Counted from the stretch's first letter, positions 7,454 to 14,764 are shown. The stretch is DNA of 20,552 bases from Candidatus Falkowbacteria bacterium RIFCSPLOWO2_12_FULL_45_13 (GCA_001778055.1 MFFY01000045.1:3720-24271), one strand, 5' to 3'. Notes: a model not told the origin generated them from the letters alone. Numbers and translations: made by a program.

Positions 7454-8558
7454 TTATTGTTTTTTTGTTTTTTGGTCCCGCAGATACGCTTCCATAAAGC
7501 CGTCCAGCTGACCGTCCAAAACGCTCTGGATATCAGAAGTTTCGTAGTTGGTGCGATGGTCTTTGACCAGTTGATAGGGCTGCATGACGTAGGAACGGAT
7601 TTGCTTACCCCAGTCGGCCTTTTGCGCGGCGCCGCGCAGTTTCTTTGCCTCGCCCTGTTTTTCATCTTCAGCCATTTTAAATAGCTTAGCTTTTAATATC
7701 TTAATCGCGGTTTCCCGGTTTTGATGCTGCGATCTTTGCGTCTGGCAGGTTACCACCAAACCGGTCGGCTTATGCAGCAGGCGCACCGCGGTTTCAACTT
7801 TATTGACGTTTTGCCCGCCGGCGCCGGAGGAACGAAAAGTGTTCAACTCCAGATCGCTGTCTTTAATTTCAATCTCTTCGGTTTCTGGCAATTCGGGAAT
7901 TACTTCCACCAGGGCGAACGAAGTATGGCGCATTTGCTCGGCATCAAAAGGCGAGATGCGCACCAGCCGGTGCACGCCGACTTCGCTTTTTAAATAACCG
8001 TAAGCCCAATTGCCCATGACGCGGTAACTTGAATTTTTAATGCCGGCTTCATTGCCGGCATTGCGATCAACCAATTCCACCGGCCAGCCTTTTTTCTCCG
8101 CGAACCTTAAAAACATGCGCTCTAAAATTTGCGCCCAGTCTTGCGCGTCCACGCCGCCCGTGCCCGCGTGCAGAGAAATAACGGCGCCCGAGCGGTCGTA
8201 TTTTCCAGAAAATAAAACAAAGAACTCCAGCTCTTCGTATTGGCGCTTCAGCACCTGGTATTTTTTATTGGCCTCGTCCGCCAGAGACAGATCTTTTTCT
8301 TTTAAGCTCTCGGCCACCAATTGCTCCAATTCGGTAATCTCCTGTTTTAGCTTCTCCCATTTCTCTACTTCCGATTCCAGCAACTCGGCCCGCCGGGACA
8401 GTTCCACCGCCCGTTCACGATCTTGCCAAAAATCGGGCCGACTGGTTTCCAGTTTCAGGCCTCTGGCTTCCGCCGCCTGCCGATCTAAGTCAAAGCAACC
8501 TCCAGGTATCCAGGAGCCGTTCTCTTAAAATTTCCAAATATTTTAATAAATTTTCCAT
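7454..8558 (-). CDS. prfB: Peptide chain release factor 2 (programmed +1 frameshift)
   Basis: RF2 ends translation at UAA and UGA. The 22-codon first part starts at ATG 8558 and ends at an in-frame TGA (8490-8492); a +1 shift at CTT-T joins it to the main frame, giving a 367-residue protein, close to the 365 of E. coli RF2. The stop-codon-recognising SPF motif is at 202-204 and the catalytic GGQ at 247-249, both at the expected places; SPF (not PxT) separates RF2 from RF1. The N-terminal helical domain is intact only when the shift is included. A start at GTG 8407 would lose it. The ATG is preceded by GTGGGG, which lies at the edge of the left inverted repeat of the GxxExxY cassette. A UGA-regulated RF2 also shows that UGA is not recoded here. 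Confidence 0.95.
8489..8504 (-). promoter_or_regulatory. RF2 programmed frameshift signal
   Basis: On the minus strand the bases read TGGAGGTTGCTTTGAC. An internal Shine-Dalgarno-like GGAGG is followed by a 3-base spacer and then CTT TGA C, the arrangement of the classical prfB site (AGGGGG-TAT-CTT-TGA-C). Low RF2 makes termination at this UGA slow and favours slippage into the +1 frame, so RF2 controls its own level. Confidence 0.95.
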
Positions 8559-8566
8559 ATTTACCC

Positions 8567-8599
8567 CACAAATCAACAAATCTTTTCACAAATATACAA
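8567..8599. repeat. Left inverted repeat of GxxExxY cassette
   Basis: It contains CACAAATCAACAAATC followed by TTCACAAATATACAA. The same two blocks occur in inverted orientation at 9066-9106, on the other side of the GxxExxY gene. It ends eight bases upstream of the prfB ATG. Confidence 0.75.
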
Positions 8600-8602
8600 A
8601 TT

Positions 8603-9044
8603 TTATTGTGACAAATTATTCGGATTTAAAACTCTAAAAAATTTAACTCCCTTGGTTGTGAAATTAACCAAAATAGCCAATTTCATGCTAGTTGCTTTTA
8701 AATATCCCTTTACTTGGTTGATGTTTCTTCTTGAAAAATAATTGCCTTTTTTAACTTCGAGAATTATTTTATCTTCTATTAAAAAATCCAAAAAATATCT
8801 ACCGATTACTGCGCCATGCGCGGCAATATTATATGGGACTTGAGCTTTAAATTTTATTTTATTAACAAGTAAATATTTTTCTATGGCTCTCTGATAATAT
8901 TTTTCTTGATAGCCATAGCCTAAGTCATTGTAAACGTCAAATACAACTCCAATAACTCTATGAGATGGTTACAAAACTATTTCGTAGCGAAATAGTTTTG
9001 TAACCATCTCTATAACTCAAATCCTTGTAAATCACTTTATCCAT
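8603..9044 (-). pseudogene. GxxExxY-family gene broken by a hairpin insertion
   Basis: Reading from ATG 9044 gives MDKVIYKDLSYR, then the frame enters a 49-bp hairpin and stops at a TAG. After the hairpin, in a different frame, the sequence resumes VIGVVFDVYNDLGYGYQEKYY, then YFLDFLIEDKIILEVKKG and a C-terminal LAILVNF...FFRVLN. Joining the two sides without the insertion restores a protein of about 130 residues matching the GxxExxY family (PD-(D/E)XK-like small proteins of unknown role, often found in mobile contexts). A TAA inside the hairpin and the absence of a good restart codon make a complete product unlikely, although TTG at 8791 could start a 62-residue C-terminal piece. The gene sits alone between inverted repeats, with its own promoter. 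Confidence 0.8.
8962..9010. mobile_element. 49-bp perfect hairpin insertion (MITE-like)
   Basis: The arms are 23 bp each (8962-8984 and 8988-9010), perfectly complementary, with a 3-base loop TAG. Each end begins GAGATGGTTAC read inward. It is flanked on both sides by TAT (8959-8961 and 9011-9013), consistent with a 3-bp target duplication. It interrupts the GxxExxY gene within codons for a Tyr-Arg pair. A 20-base half copy exists at 17082-17101, so the sequence is a repeat in this genome. No transposase is encoded, so movement would need one in trans. Confidence 0.8.
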
Positions 9045-9050
9045 GGTTTC

Positions 9051-9080
9051 ATTATAACACCCTTTTTGTATATTTGTGAA
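9051..9080 (-). promoter_or_regulatory. Promoter of the GxxExxY gene, apparently leaderless
   Basis: TTCACA (minus strand of 9075-9080) and TATAAT (9051-9056) are 18 bases apart, and TG precedes the -10 in extended form. Transcription would begin about at the ATG at 9044, giving a leaderless mRNA. The -35 box lies in the right inverted repeat, so the cassette carries its own promoter. Confidence 0.55.
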
Positions 9081-9106
9081 TTCGTGAATTGATTTGTTGA
9101 TTTGTG
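9066..9106. repeat. Right inverted repeat of GxxExxY cassette
   Basis: Its reverse complement reads CACAAATCAACAAATC, then AATTCACG, then AATTCACAAATATACAA. It matches the left repeat except for about eight extra bases in the middle. It ends four bases short of the htrA stop codon. Confidence 0.75.
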
Positions 9107-9110
9107 AGTA

Positions 9111-10361
9111 TCATTTCATTTCTTCCAGCCTGACCTTAACCGTTTTTTCTTTGGCCTGATGCATGACACGCAAAGTTATTTCATCGCCCGGCTTGAATTT
9201 GGCTATATGGCTAGCCAGCGGATTTTCCTGGGTGATTTTACTGCCATTAATCTCCAAAATAATGTCGTTCTCCACCAAACCGGCTTTATCCGCCGGACTG
9301 CCGGGGATGACGGCCAGCTCGGTCTGGTTTTGGTCGCGCACGATCAGGGCGCCGTAATCAACCGATAATTTATTAGCCTGGGCCATGGCCTGGTTGATAA
9401 TCACATACCTAACTCCCAGCCAGGGCCTGATAATCCGGCCGTTTTTCTTAATGCTCTCAATCGTGTTTTTGACTTCGTTAATCGGAATGGCGAAGCCGAT
9501 GTTCTGCGCGTTTTGCGCCATAGCCGAGTTAATACCGATTACTTGGCCGGCGATATTTAAGAGCGGTCCGCCGGAATTGCCCGGGTTGATGGAAGCGTCG
9601 GTTTGGATAAGATTAACCAATTGTTCCGCGGCTGCGCCAAAGGAGCCAGCCGTGACCGAACGGGCCAGACCGGAAACCACGCCGGTGGAAACCGTATTTC
9701 TGAATTCGCCCAAGGCATTGCCGATGGCAATCACGGTTTGACCGACTTTTAAGTTGGCGCTGTCCCCCAGCTCCACGGTCGGCAAATTGGCGGCGTTAAT
9801 CTTTAAAACCGCCAGATCAATAATCGGATCCTGTCCGATCACTTTGGCCGCGTATTTTTTGCCGTCGTTCATTAAGACCGTGTAATCGGCCTCAGCGTCA
9901 ATAATGACATGCTTATTGGTAACGATGAAGCCGTCGGGCGTTATGACAAAACCGCTGCCGCCGCCAATTTCCCGCTTAACCGTGCCGTCCCGGCCCGACC
10001 GGCTGTCGTTGGGCGATTGGTTGCCTTCAAAAAAGTCCGAAAAATCCGAGCCGAAAAATTGACGAAAAAATTCCGAGTAATAGCGATTGTTATAGGACTG
10101 AATGTTAGGCAGATTTCTCGTGATAATTATACTGACTACGGCCGGCGAAACTTTGTCCGCGGCGCTGATGACGGCTGATTCTTCATTCACGGTTTTAATC
10201 GTGCCCACACCGGCCCCGGGCAAGTTAAACAGCTTGTCAAAATTCAACCGTCCGCCTGACATGGCGCCGGCCCAAAAACCCATGACCGCCCCAAAAACCG
10301 AACTGACAATTATGGACACGACTAAAATAGCTAAAAATGCTCTTCTAAAATTATTTTCCAT
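9111..10361 (-). CDS. HtrA/DegP-like membrane-anchored serine protease with PDZ domain
   Basis: This 416-residue envelope quality-control protease has an N-terminal membrane anchor (about residues 8-32), placing the rest outside the cytoplasm. The trypsin-like domain carries a complete catalytic triad: His151 (TNKHVI), Asp182 (IDLAVLKI) and Ser263 (GNSGGP). An acidic, aromatic-rich loop at about 90-130 contains several FF pairs, resembling the LA loop of DegP-type enzymes. One PDZ domain follows (about 320-410, with GSPADKAGLVENDIILEINGS), which binds C-termini of unfolded proteins. It degrades or refolds damaged exported proteins, by family knowledge. A strong promoter lies 115-143 bases upstream and no gene is closely coupled, so it is probably its own transcription unit. 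The ATG at 10361 has no strong Shine-Dalgarno. Confidence 0.92.
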   Translation of the reverse strand: MENNFRRAFLAILVVSIIVSSVFGAVMGFWAGAMSGGRLNFDKLFNLPGAGVGTIKTVNEESAVISAADKVSPAVVSIIITRNLPNIQSYNNRYYSEFFRQFFGSDFSDFFEGNQSPNDSRSGRDGTVKREIGGGSGFVITPDGFIVTNKHVIIDAEADYTVLMNDGKKYAAKVIGQDPIIDLAVLKINAANLPTVELGDSANLKVGQTVIAIGNALGEFRNTVSTGVVSGLARSVTAGSFGAAAEQLVNLIQTDASINPGNSGGPLLNIAGQVIGINSAMAQNAQNIGFAIPINEVKNTIESIKKNGRIIRPWLGVRYVIINQAMAQANKLSVDYGALIVRDQNQTELAVIPGSPADKAGLVENDIILEINGSKITQENPLASHIAKFKPGDEITLRVMHQAKEKTVKVRLEEMK

Positions 10362-10475
10362 ATTTTTAAAATTTATTAAAATTAGCCAAATTATTGGCCT
10401 ATCTATTAATATTACGATTTAACGGGCAGTTTTGTTTCATTTTATGACTAACCAATTAAAATTTTATTAATTAAT

Positions 10476-10504
10476 ATTATAATATCCATCTAAAAATTTT
10501 TCAA
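10476..10504 (-). promoter_or_regulatory. Sigma-70-type promoter of the htrA-like gene
   Basis: TTGAAA (minus strand of 10499-10504) and TATAAT (10476-10481) are separated by exactly 17 bases. Transcription would start near 10469, giving a leader of about 108 bases. No operator dyad is obvious in it. Confidence 0.75.
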
Positions 10505-10529
10505 CAATAATACCCCCTTGATAAATTTA

Positions 10530-10563
10530 CCCGCCTCTGCCCAAGGCAGACAGGCCTGGCGGG
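10530..10563. repeat. Nested GC-rich palindromic repeat
   Basis: Outer arms CCCGCC/GGCGGG enclose an inner TCTGCC-CAA-GGCAGA hairpin. It lies between the alkyltransferase gene and the htrA promoter in otherwise AT-rich DNA. It could end the upstream transcript as RNA, but its similarity to 15671-15730 suggests a dispersed repeat family. Confidence 0.65.
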
Positions 10564-10611
10564 GGCTAGGGGGATTTAATAAAACAAAAAGCCATGCCCT
10601 TAACATCGCTT

Positions 10612-10923
10612 TTATTTAAATTTATACAATTTTTCTTTAAACTCGGCCACTTTGCCTAGTTTTACTTTTACCCCTTCTTTTTCCAGTAACTCAATCTTTT
10701 TCTTCACTCCCCCGGCATAGCCGCATAAACTACCGTCGCTCTTTATCACGCGGTGGCAGGGCGCAGCCGGCGCGTCAGGATTTTCACCGCAAGCCTGGCC
10801 CACGGCGCGAACGGCCTTGGACCGGCCTAAATATTTGGCGATTTCTTTATAAGTCGTAATGTGGCCGCGCGGAATCAGTTTTAACGCCAGCCAGACTTTA
10901 TGATTAAAATCATGTTTAGACAT
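10612..10923 (-). CDS. MGMT/Ogt-type alkyl-DNA cysteine methyltransferase, C-terminal domain only
   Basis: This 103-residue protein is the DNA-binding and active-site domain of O6-alkylguanine-DNA alkyltransferase, without the usual N-terminal domain. The acceptor cysteine is present in PCHRVI (Cys56), so it is not one of the alkyltransferase-like proteins that carry Trp there. A recognition-helix arginine (AVRAVGQA, Arg39) and GYAGG (68-72) are also conserved. The enzyme transfers alkyl groups from guanine to itself in a suicide reaction. Repair activity is likely but not certain for such short forms. It starts one base after the stop of the preceding small membrane-protein gene, so the two are cotranscribed and perhaps translationally coupled. 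Confidence 0.9.
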   Translation of the reverse strand: MSKHDFNHKVWLALKLIPRGHITTYKEIAKYLGRSKAVRAVGQACGENPDAPAAPCHRVIKSDGSLCGYAGGVKKKIELLEKEGVKVKLGKVAEFKEKLYKFK

Positions 10924-10924
10924 G

Positions 10925-11284
10925 CTATTTATCTAATAATTTTCTGACAGACTCCGGCAGCTGATCAATGTTTAAGTCGTCCAGATTGACGTTACCCGCC
11001 GGACCTTTGAGCAAATCCTGGACGGAGGCGCCCTCACCCGTCCCTGCCCCAAAAATATCTTTATATTGGTCAAACACGCCTTTTAAAAGCGGCGGCAGAT
11101 AAATCAGGCCTAGAATCAGCGGTACGACAATGAGTAAAAGATAAATCAGGCTTATGACCTTTTGAAAATTAACGTAATTCCTTATCTTTTTGGTCATGCG
11201 GTAGATTTCTTTGCTGTATTCCAGATTTTTTTCCAATAATTTTTTTATCTGCTCGACTTCATTTATCTTATTTTCTGCAGCCAT
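10925..11284 (-). CDS. Small single-pass membrane protein, unknown function
   Basis: This ORF of about 119 residues (from ATG at 11284; a TTG at 11290 would add two) has an N-terminal charged helix likely to form a coiled coil (about residues 5-40), one membrane segment (about 44-66, VISLIYLLLIVVPLILGLIYL), and a polar tail with a Gly-rich stretch and a final DLNIDQLPESVRKLL helix. No family is recognised. Tight spacing to the alkyltransferase gene shows an operon but does not by itself suggest a repair role. Confidence 0.65.
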   Translation of the reverse strand: MAAENKINEVEQIKKLLEKNLEYSKEIYRMTKKIRNYVNFQKVISLIYLLLIVVPLILGLIYLPPLLKGVFDQYKDIFGAGTGEGASVQDLLKGPAGNVNLDDLNIDQLPESVRKLLDK

Positions 11285-11296
11285 ATCCAAGCGAAT

Positions 11297-11395
11297 CTAC
11301 AAATCGACTACGAATATTACGAATAGCCATAGAAATTTGTAAATATTATTTAAAAAACTATTTGTGATATTTGTAGCTGATTCGTTGATTTGTAG
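11297..11395. repeat. Self-complementary iterated-word spacer
   Basis: The left side has CTACAAATCGACTACGAAT and the right side GCTGATTCGTTGATTTGTAG, partly complementary, around an AT-rich centre. The words resemble the ends of the GxxExxY cassette (ACAAATCAAC). It contains no gene and fills the space between the NrdG-like gene and the small membrane-protein gene. Confidence 0.55.
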
Positions 11396-11398
11396 GTG

Positions 11399-12253
11399 TT
11401 ATCTAACTTCACAAACCTTAACATACTTCCGGCCCATGGCCGCCATCTGGTTCATCTGGCGCGCGTTATAGGGCACCCGGCCTTGCAGGCTCGCGTCCAC
11501 TAGATCAACGCCGCTTTTAAAATTTTGTAAATACCATTTATCCGCCCCCTGGATCATCTTGCCCATGGCCGCGAAATCGCTTAGCGCCAGCAGTTCCGGC
11601 ACCACCGTGGTCCTAAATTCATAAGGCAGATCGCTTACAATAATCATCTTAACACTTTTTTTGATTTTATTTAAATCCGCCTCCACGCCGGTAATCTCCG
11701 CGTATTTTTCCGGCGTGGCTTTTAAATCCATGGCGATATAATCAATCAGTTTTTCTTTAATGAGCCGCGCCAGCACCTCCGGCCGGCTGCCGTTGGTGTC
11801 CAGCTTAATCAGGAAGCCCAGGGTTTTAATTTTCCTAATAAACTCCATTAAATCCGGCTGCAGGCTGGGCTCGCCGCCGGTAATAACCACGGCATCCAGC
11901 TTGCCCGCCCTGGATTTTAAGAATACAAAAAAGTCATCCTCGGAAATTTGAGGATGAATTTTTTGTCGCCCAGGACTTTCTTCCCGAGCGTATTTTAACT
12001 TGCCCTCCCCTACCTGCGCGTCTGTAATTTCGGCGGGTTTGCCCGCTACAGCGTTAATAGAAGTAACGGGCTTGCCCGCCGACTCGTCCGCCATAGTTTT
12101 AACGGCGGCGGATGCCTTGGCGCAGGCGGGCCAAACAAGCATGGGGTTGTAGCAAAAGCGGCAGCGAAAATTACAACCTTGAGTAAAGACAATCGCGCTG
12201 ATTTTACCCGGGTAATCCAATAAACTAAATTTTTGCAAGGCGCCGATAAGCAT
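11399..12253 (-). CDS. Radical SAM activase for anaerobic ribonucleotide reductase (NrdG-type)
   Basis: This 284-residue radical SAM protein matches the NrdG2-type activases. It begins IGALQKFSLLDYPGKISAIVF and has the CxxxCxxC cluster motif in QGCNFRCRFCYNP (Cys27, Cys31, Cys34). It also has the SAM-binding GGEP (about 126-129), a KLDTNGS strand and a DYIAMDLKA segment. It would use a [4Fe-4S] cluster and SAM to place the glycyl radical on NrdD; the neighbouring split nrdD makes this assignment strong. Residues about 43-102 are an extra low-conservation loop between WP and ISEDDFF, encoded by repeat-like GC-rich DNA; relatives have only a few residues there. This explains a length about 50 above the usual 230. 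The core motifs are intact, so it may still be active. Confidence 0.85.
   Translation of the reverse strand: MLIGALQKFSLLDYPGKISAIVFTQGCNFRCRFCYNPMLVWPACAKASAAVKTMADESAGKPVTSINAVAGKPAEITDAQVGEGKLKYAREESPGRQKIHPQISEDDFFVFLKSRAGKLDAVVITGGEPSLQPDLMEFIRKIKTLGFLIKLDTNGSRPEVLARLIKEKLIDYIAMDLKATPEKYAEITGVEADLNKIKKSVKMIIVSDLPYEFRTTVVPELLALSDFAAMGKMIQGADKWYLQNFKSGVDLVDASLQGRVPYNARQMNQMAAMGRKYVKVCEVR
11948..12127. repeat. In-frame repeat-derived insertion in the activase gene
   Basis: This 180-bp stretch encodes about 60 residues absent from relatives. It contains two similar hairpins, GCGGG-TTTG-CCCGC (12033-12046) and CGGG-CTTG-CCCG (12067-12078), plus other GC-rich words. Its product is Ala/Gly/Lys-rich without hydrophobic pattern. 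The insertion lies just after the CxxxCxxC cluster loop and keeps the frame. Confidence 0.6.
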
Positions 12254-12348
12254 GAGATTATTGGGATTATTAGGATATTTAAGATTGTTGGGAAGTCACT
12301 TTATAAATCCCAAACATCTCAATAATCCCAAATATCTCAAACATCTTA
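12254..12348. repeat. Self-complementary iterated-word spacer
   Basis: The left half repeats words such as GATTATTGGGATTATTAGG, the right half their complements (CCCAAACATCTCAATAATCCC). The spacer is thus one long imperfect inverted repeat. It separates the glycyl-radical ORF from the activase gene and holds no ORF. Confidence 0.5.
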
Positions 12349-12349
12349 T

Positions 12350-12490
12350 TTATTTTTGATTGACCTGGTACGTCTTGCGGGTGGAAAATTCAGCCTGCTT
12401 GCCGTCGTTCCATTGCTGGACCGGCCTTAAATAGCCGACGACTCTTGAATAAACTTCACAGGCTGTTCTCTTGGTTTCGATGGGGCTCAT
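12350..12490 (-). CDS. Stand-alone glycyl-radical peptide of anaerobic ribonucleotide reductase
   Basis: This 46-residue ORF, from ATG 12490 to TAA 12350, consists almost only of the glycyl-radical loop of class III ribonucleotide reductase: CEVYSRVVGYLRPVQQW (residues 11-27), then NDGKQAEF and a terminal RKTYQV. Gly19 in RVVGY is the expected radical site. In ordinary NrdD this segment is the C-terminus; the 688-residue NrdD just upstream lacks it. The peptide should dock into the catalytic barrel and be activated by the NrdG-type protein encoded next. GrcA (YfiD), the spare glycyl-radical part for pyruvate formate-lyase, is a precedent for a separate peptide. The ORF has its own ATG but no clear Shine-Dalgarno. 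Similar small ORFs may exist in other genomes; this cannot be checked here. Confidence 0.88.
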   Translation of the reverse strand: MSPIETKRTACEVYSRVVGYLRPVQQWNDGKQAEFSTRKTYQVNQK

Positions 12491-12495
12491 ACATT

Positions 12496-12583
12496 AATTT
12501 TCAATTACCAATTTTCAATTTTTCCGCCCAAGGCGGATCAGCCTCGGGCTGACAAATAATTTCCAATGATTTAATTTTCAATT
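12496..12583. repeat. Inverted element flanking nrdD, copy A
   Basis: About 88 bases match copy B (14765-14850) in inverted orientation. The core holds two small palindromes side by side: TCCGCC-CAA-GGCGGA (12523-12537) and TCAGCC-TCG-GGCTGA (12538-12552). AT-rich words of the TTTTCAATT type flank the core. This copy lies between the catalytic nrdD ORF and the glycyl-radical ORF. Confidence 0.85.
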
Positions 12584-12653
12584 GATAATTCAAAAATTGA
12601 AAATTCATTGATAATTGATAATTGTAAATTGATAATTTAATTTTATTTTTTAT

Positions 12654-14720
12654 TTAAATGGTTGATTGTTCTATTTGATTAATCACTTCCTCTTTCGGCA
12701 AGTAGCCGATCTCCTGGTCGCACTTGGGGCAGAAAAAATACTCGCCGGCCAGATAACCGTGCTTGGGGCAGACCGAAAAAGTCGGCGTGATGGTAAAATA
12801 AGGCAGGCGGTAGCGGCTGACGACTTTTCTGACAAGACTCTTAACCGCCTCGGCCGAGGGCAGGGCCTCGCCGATAAAACCGTGCAAAACCGTGCCGCCG
12901 GTATACTTGGTCTGCATTTCATCCTGCAGATCCAGGGCTTCAAACATGTCGCTGGTGTAATTAACCGGTAAATGGGTGGAGTTGGTATAGAAAGGCGCGG
13001 CGTTTTGGCTCTGCACCGCCGCCTCGTTGGCCACGATGATGTCTTTATACTTATCTTTATCGATTCTGGACAAGCGCCTGGTCACGCCTTCTGCCGGCGT
13101 GGCTTCCAAATTATATAAATGGTTGGTTTTGCCCTGAAAATCCAAAACCGCGTTTCTCATGTAATCCAAAACCCGCAGAGCGAATTCCCGGCCTTCGGCC
13201 GAGACAATGCCTTTTCTTATGGGCTCAAAGTTAAGCAAAGATTCATTCATGCCAATAATGCCGATGGTGGAAAAATGATTGTTCCAAAATCCGCCAAAAC
13301 GCTCTTTAATGCCGTTTAAATAATACTTAGCGTAAGGGTAAAGCCCTTTTTCCGTCAGATCTTCTAACACCAGGCGCTTGGTTTCCAGGCTTTCCGAGGC
13401 CACCTGCATCATCTTGCTTAAACGTTCGAAGAATTCTTCCTTGGTTTTGGATAAATAGCCGATGCGGGGCAAATTAATCGTCACCACTCCAATCGAGCCG
13501 GTCAGAGGATTGGCCGCGAACAAGCCGCCGCCCCGCTTCCTTAATTCTCGGTTGTCCAGCCGCAGCCGGCAGCACATGCTGCGGGCGTCTTCCGGATTCA
13601 TGTCGCTATTAACAAAATTGGAAAAATAAGGAATGCCGTATTTGGCCGTCATTTCAAAAACCTTCGCGGCCACCGGACTGTCCCAATTAAAATCTTTGGT
13701 AATATTGTAGGTCGGGATGGGGAAAGTAAAGACCCGTCCCTTGGCGTCGCCCGCCATCATCAGCTCGGCAAAGGCCAAATTTATCATGTCCATTTCAGCC
13801 TGGAAGTCCTTATATTTTTCCGGCATAATTTTGCCGCCAATAATAACGTTTTCCTGGCTGGTGGTCGGTCCGGGCGTTAAATCCATGGTGATATTGGTGA
13901 AAGGCGTCTGAAAGCCCACTCGGGTGGGCACGTTGATATTAAAAAGAAATTCCTGTAAAGCTTGTTTAACGTCTTTGTAGCTCAAGTTGTCATAGCGGAC
14001 AAAGGGCGCCAAATAAGTGTCAAAATTGGAAAAAGCCTCGGCTCCGGCCACTTCGCCCTGCAAAGTATAGAAAAAATTTATCATCTGGCCCAAAGCTGTC
14101 CTTAAATGCTTGGCCGGCCTGGCCTCAACTTTGCCGGCCACGCCGCCGAAACCGCGAATCAATAATTCTCTTAAATCCCAGCCGGCGCAGTAAGCGGCCA
14201 GGAGTTGCAAATCGTGCAAATGCAGGTCGCCGTCCTTATGGGCCTCCCGGATATTTCGGGAATAAACCTGATTTAACCAATAATTTGAAGAAATGGCCGA
14301 AGCCAAGTGGTTGTTTAAGCCCTGCAAGCTATAGCTCATGTTGGAATTCTCTTTTACCCGCCAATCGCTTTGTTTTAAATAGCCTTCCATCAGCTCGTCT
14401 GAATTGATCATGGACTTCATTTCCCTTAAGCGCGCCCGCTGATCGCGGTAAAGAATATAGGCTTTGGCGGTTTTAATCTGACGGTTCTTGATTAAAACTT
14501 CTTCCACCAGGTCTTGCACCTCTTCCACCGCCGGGATGCTCCGGGAGTGAAATTTTTCGTTTAAAGTCGCCACTACCTGGTCGCTGAATTTTTGCGCCAA
14601 AAACTTATCCGGCTTGCCCACGGCTTCGGTAGCCTTGTAAATCGCACTAGTTATCTTGGCCTGATCAAAAATCGCGATTTCTCCCGATCTTTTTAAAATT
14701 TGGGTGATGGTATTTTGCAT
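12654..14720 (-). CDS. nrdD: Anaerobic (class III) ribonucleoside-triphosphate reductase, catalytic part
   Basis: This 688-residue protein makes deoxyribonucleotides from ribonucleoside triphosphates without oxygen. Residues about 3-95 are an ATP-cone allosteric domain. The ten-stranded barrel follows, with Cys178 (AAYCAGWD) and the Cys383-Cys384 pair (SMCCRLRLD), the candidates for substrate-activating cysteines. The C-terminus has a zinc-binding knuckle CPKH...CPKC (Cys651, His654, Cys664, Cys667). In typical NrdD the glycyl-radical loop follows directly; here the frame ends 21 residues after the last Cys with an unrelated helix (PKEEVINQIEQ), and no RVxGY motif is present. The loop is encoded separately at 12350-12490. 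The gene is bracketed by inverted 86-88-bp repeats and lies downstream of nrdR, whose promoter probably serves it. The ATG at 14720 starts at the ATP-cone. Confidence 0.95.
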   Translation of the reverse strand: MQNTITQILKRSGEIAIFDQAKITSAIYKATEAVGKPDKFLAQKFSDQVVATLNEKFHSRSIPAVEEVQDLVEEVLIKNRQIKTAKAYILYRDQRARLREMKSMINSDELMEGYLKQSDWRVKENSNMSYSLQGLNNHLASAISSNYWLNQVYSRNIREAHKDGDLHLHDLQLLAAYCAGWDLRELLIRGFGGVAGKVEARPAKHLRTALGQMINFFYTLQGEVAGAEAFSNFDTYLAPFVRYDNLSYKDVKQALQEFLFNINVPTRVGFQTPFTNITMDLTPGPTTSQENVIIGGKIMPEKYKDFQAEMDMINLAFAELMMAGDAKGRVFTFPIPTYNITKDFNWDSPVAAKVFEMTAKYGIPYFSNFVNSDMNPEDARSMCCRLRLDNRELRKRGGGLFAANPLTGSIGVVTINLPRIGYLSKTKEEFFERLSKMMQVASESLETKRLVLEDLTEKGLYPYAKYYLNGIKERFGGFWNNHFSTIGIIGMNESLLNFEPIRKGIVSAEGREFALRVLDYMRNAVLDFQGKTNHLYNLEATPAEGVTRRLSRIDKDKYKDIIVANEAAVQSQNAAPFYTNSTHLPVNYTSDMFEALDLQDEMQTKYTGGTVLHGFIGEALPSAEAVKSLVRKVVSRYRLPYFTITPTFSVCPKHGYLAGEYFFCPKCDQEIGYLPKEEVINQIEQSTI

Positions 14721-14764
14721 GGGAAAAAATTAATTTACAATTTTCAATTAATTTTATTCTTGGT

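Noticed and set aside
7402..7684. ORFs on both strands inside the 3' end of prfB
   Set aside because: They are shadows of RF2 codons in other frames, with no ribosome site or recognisable domain.
8960..9012. CRISPR or tRNA-like structure at the 49-bp hairpin
   Set aside because: There is one perfect hairpin with no repeat-spacer series and no cloverleaf; it fits an inserted palindrome.
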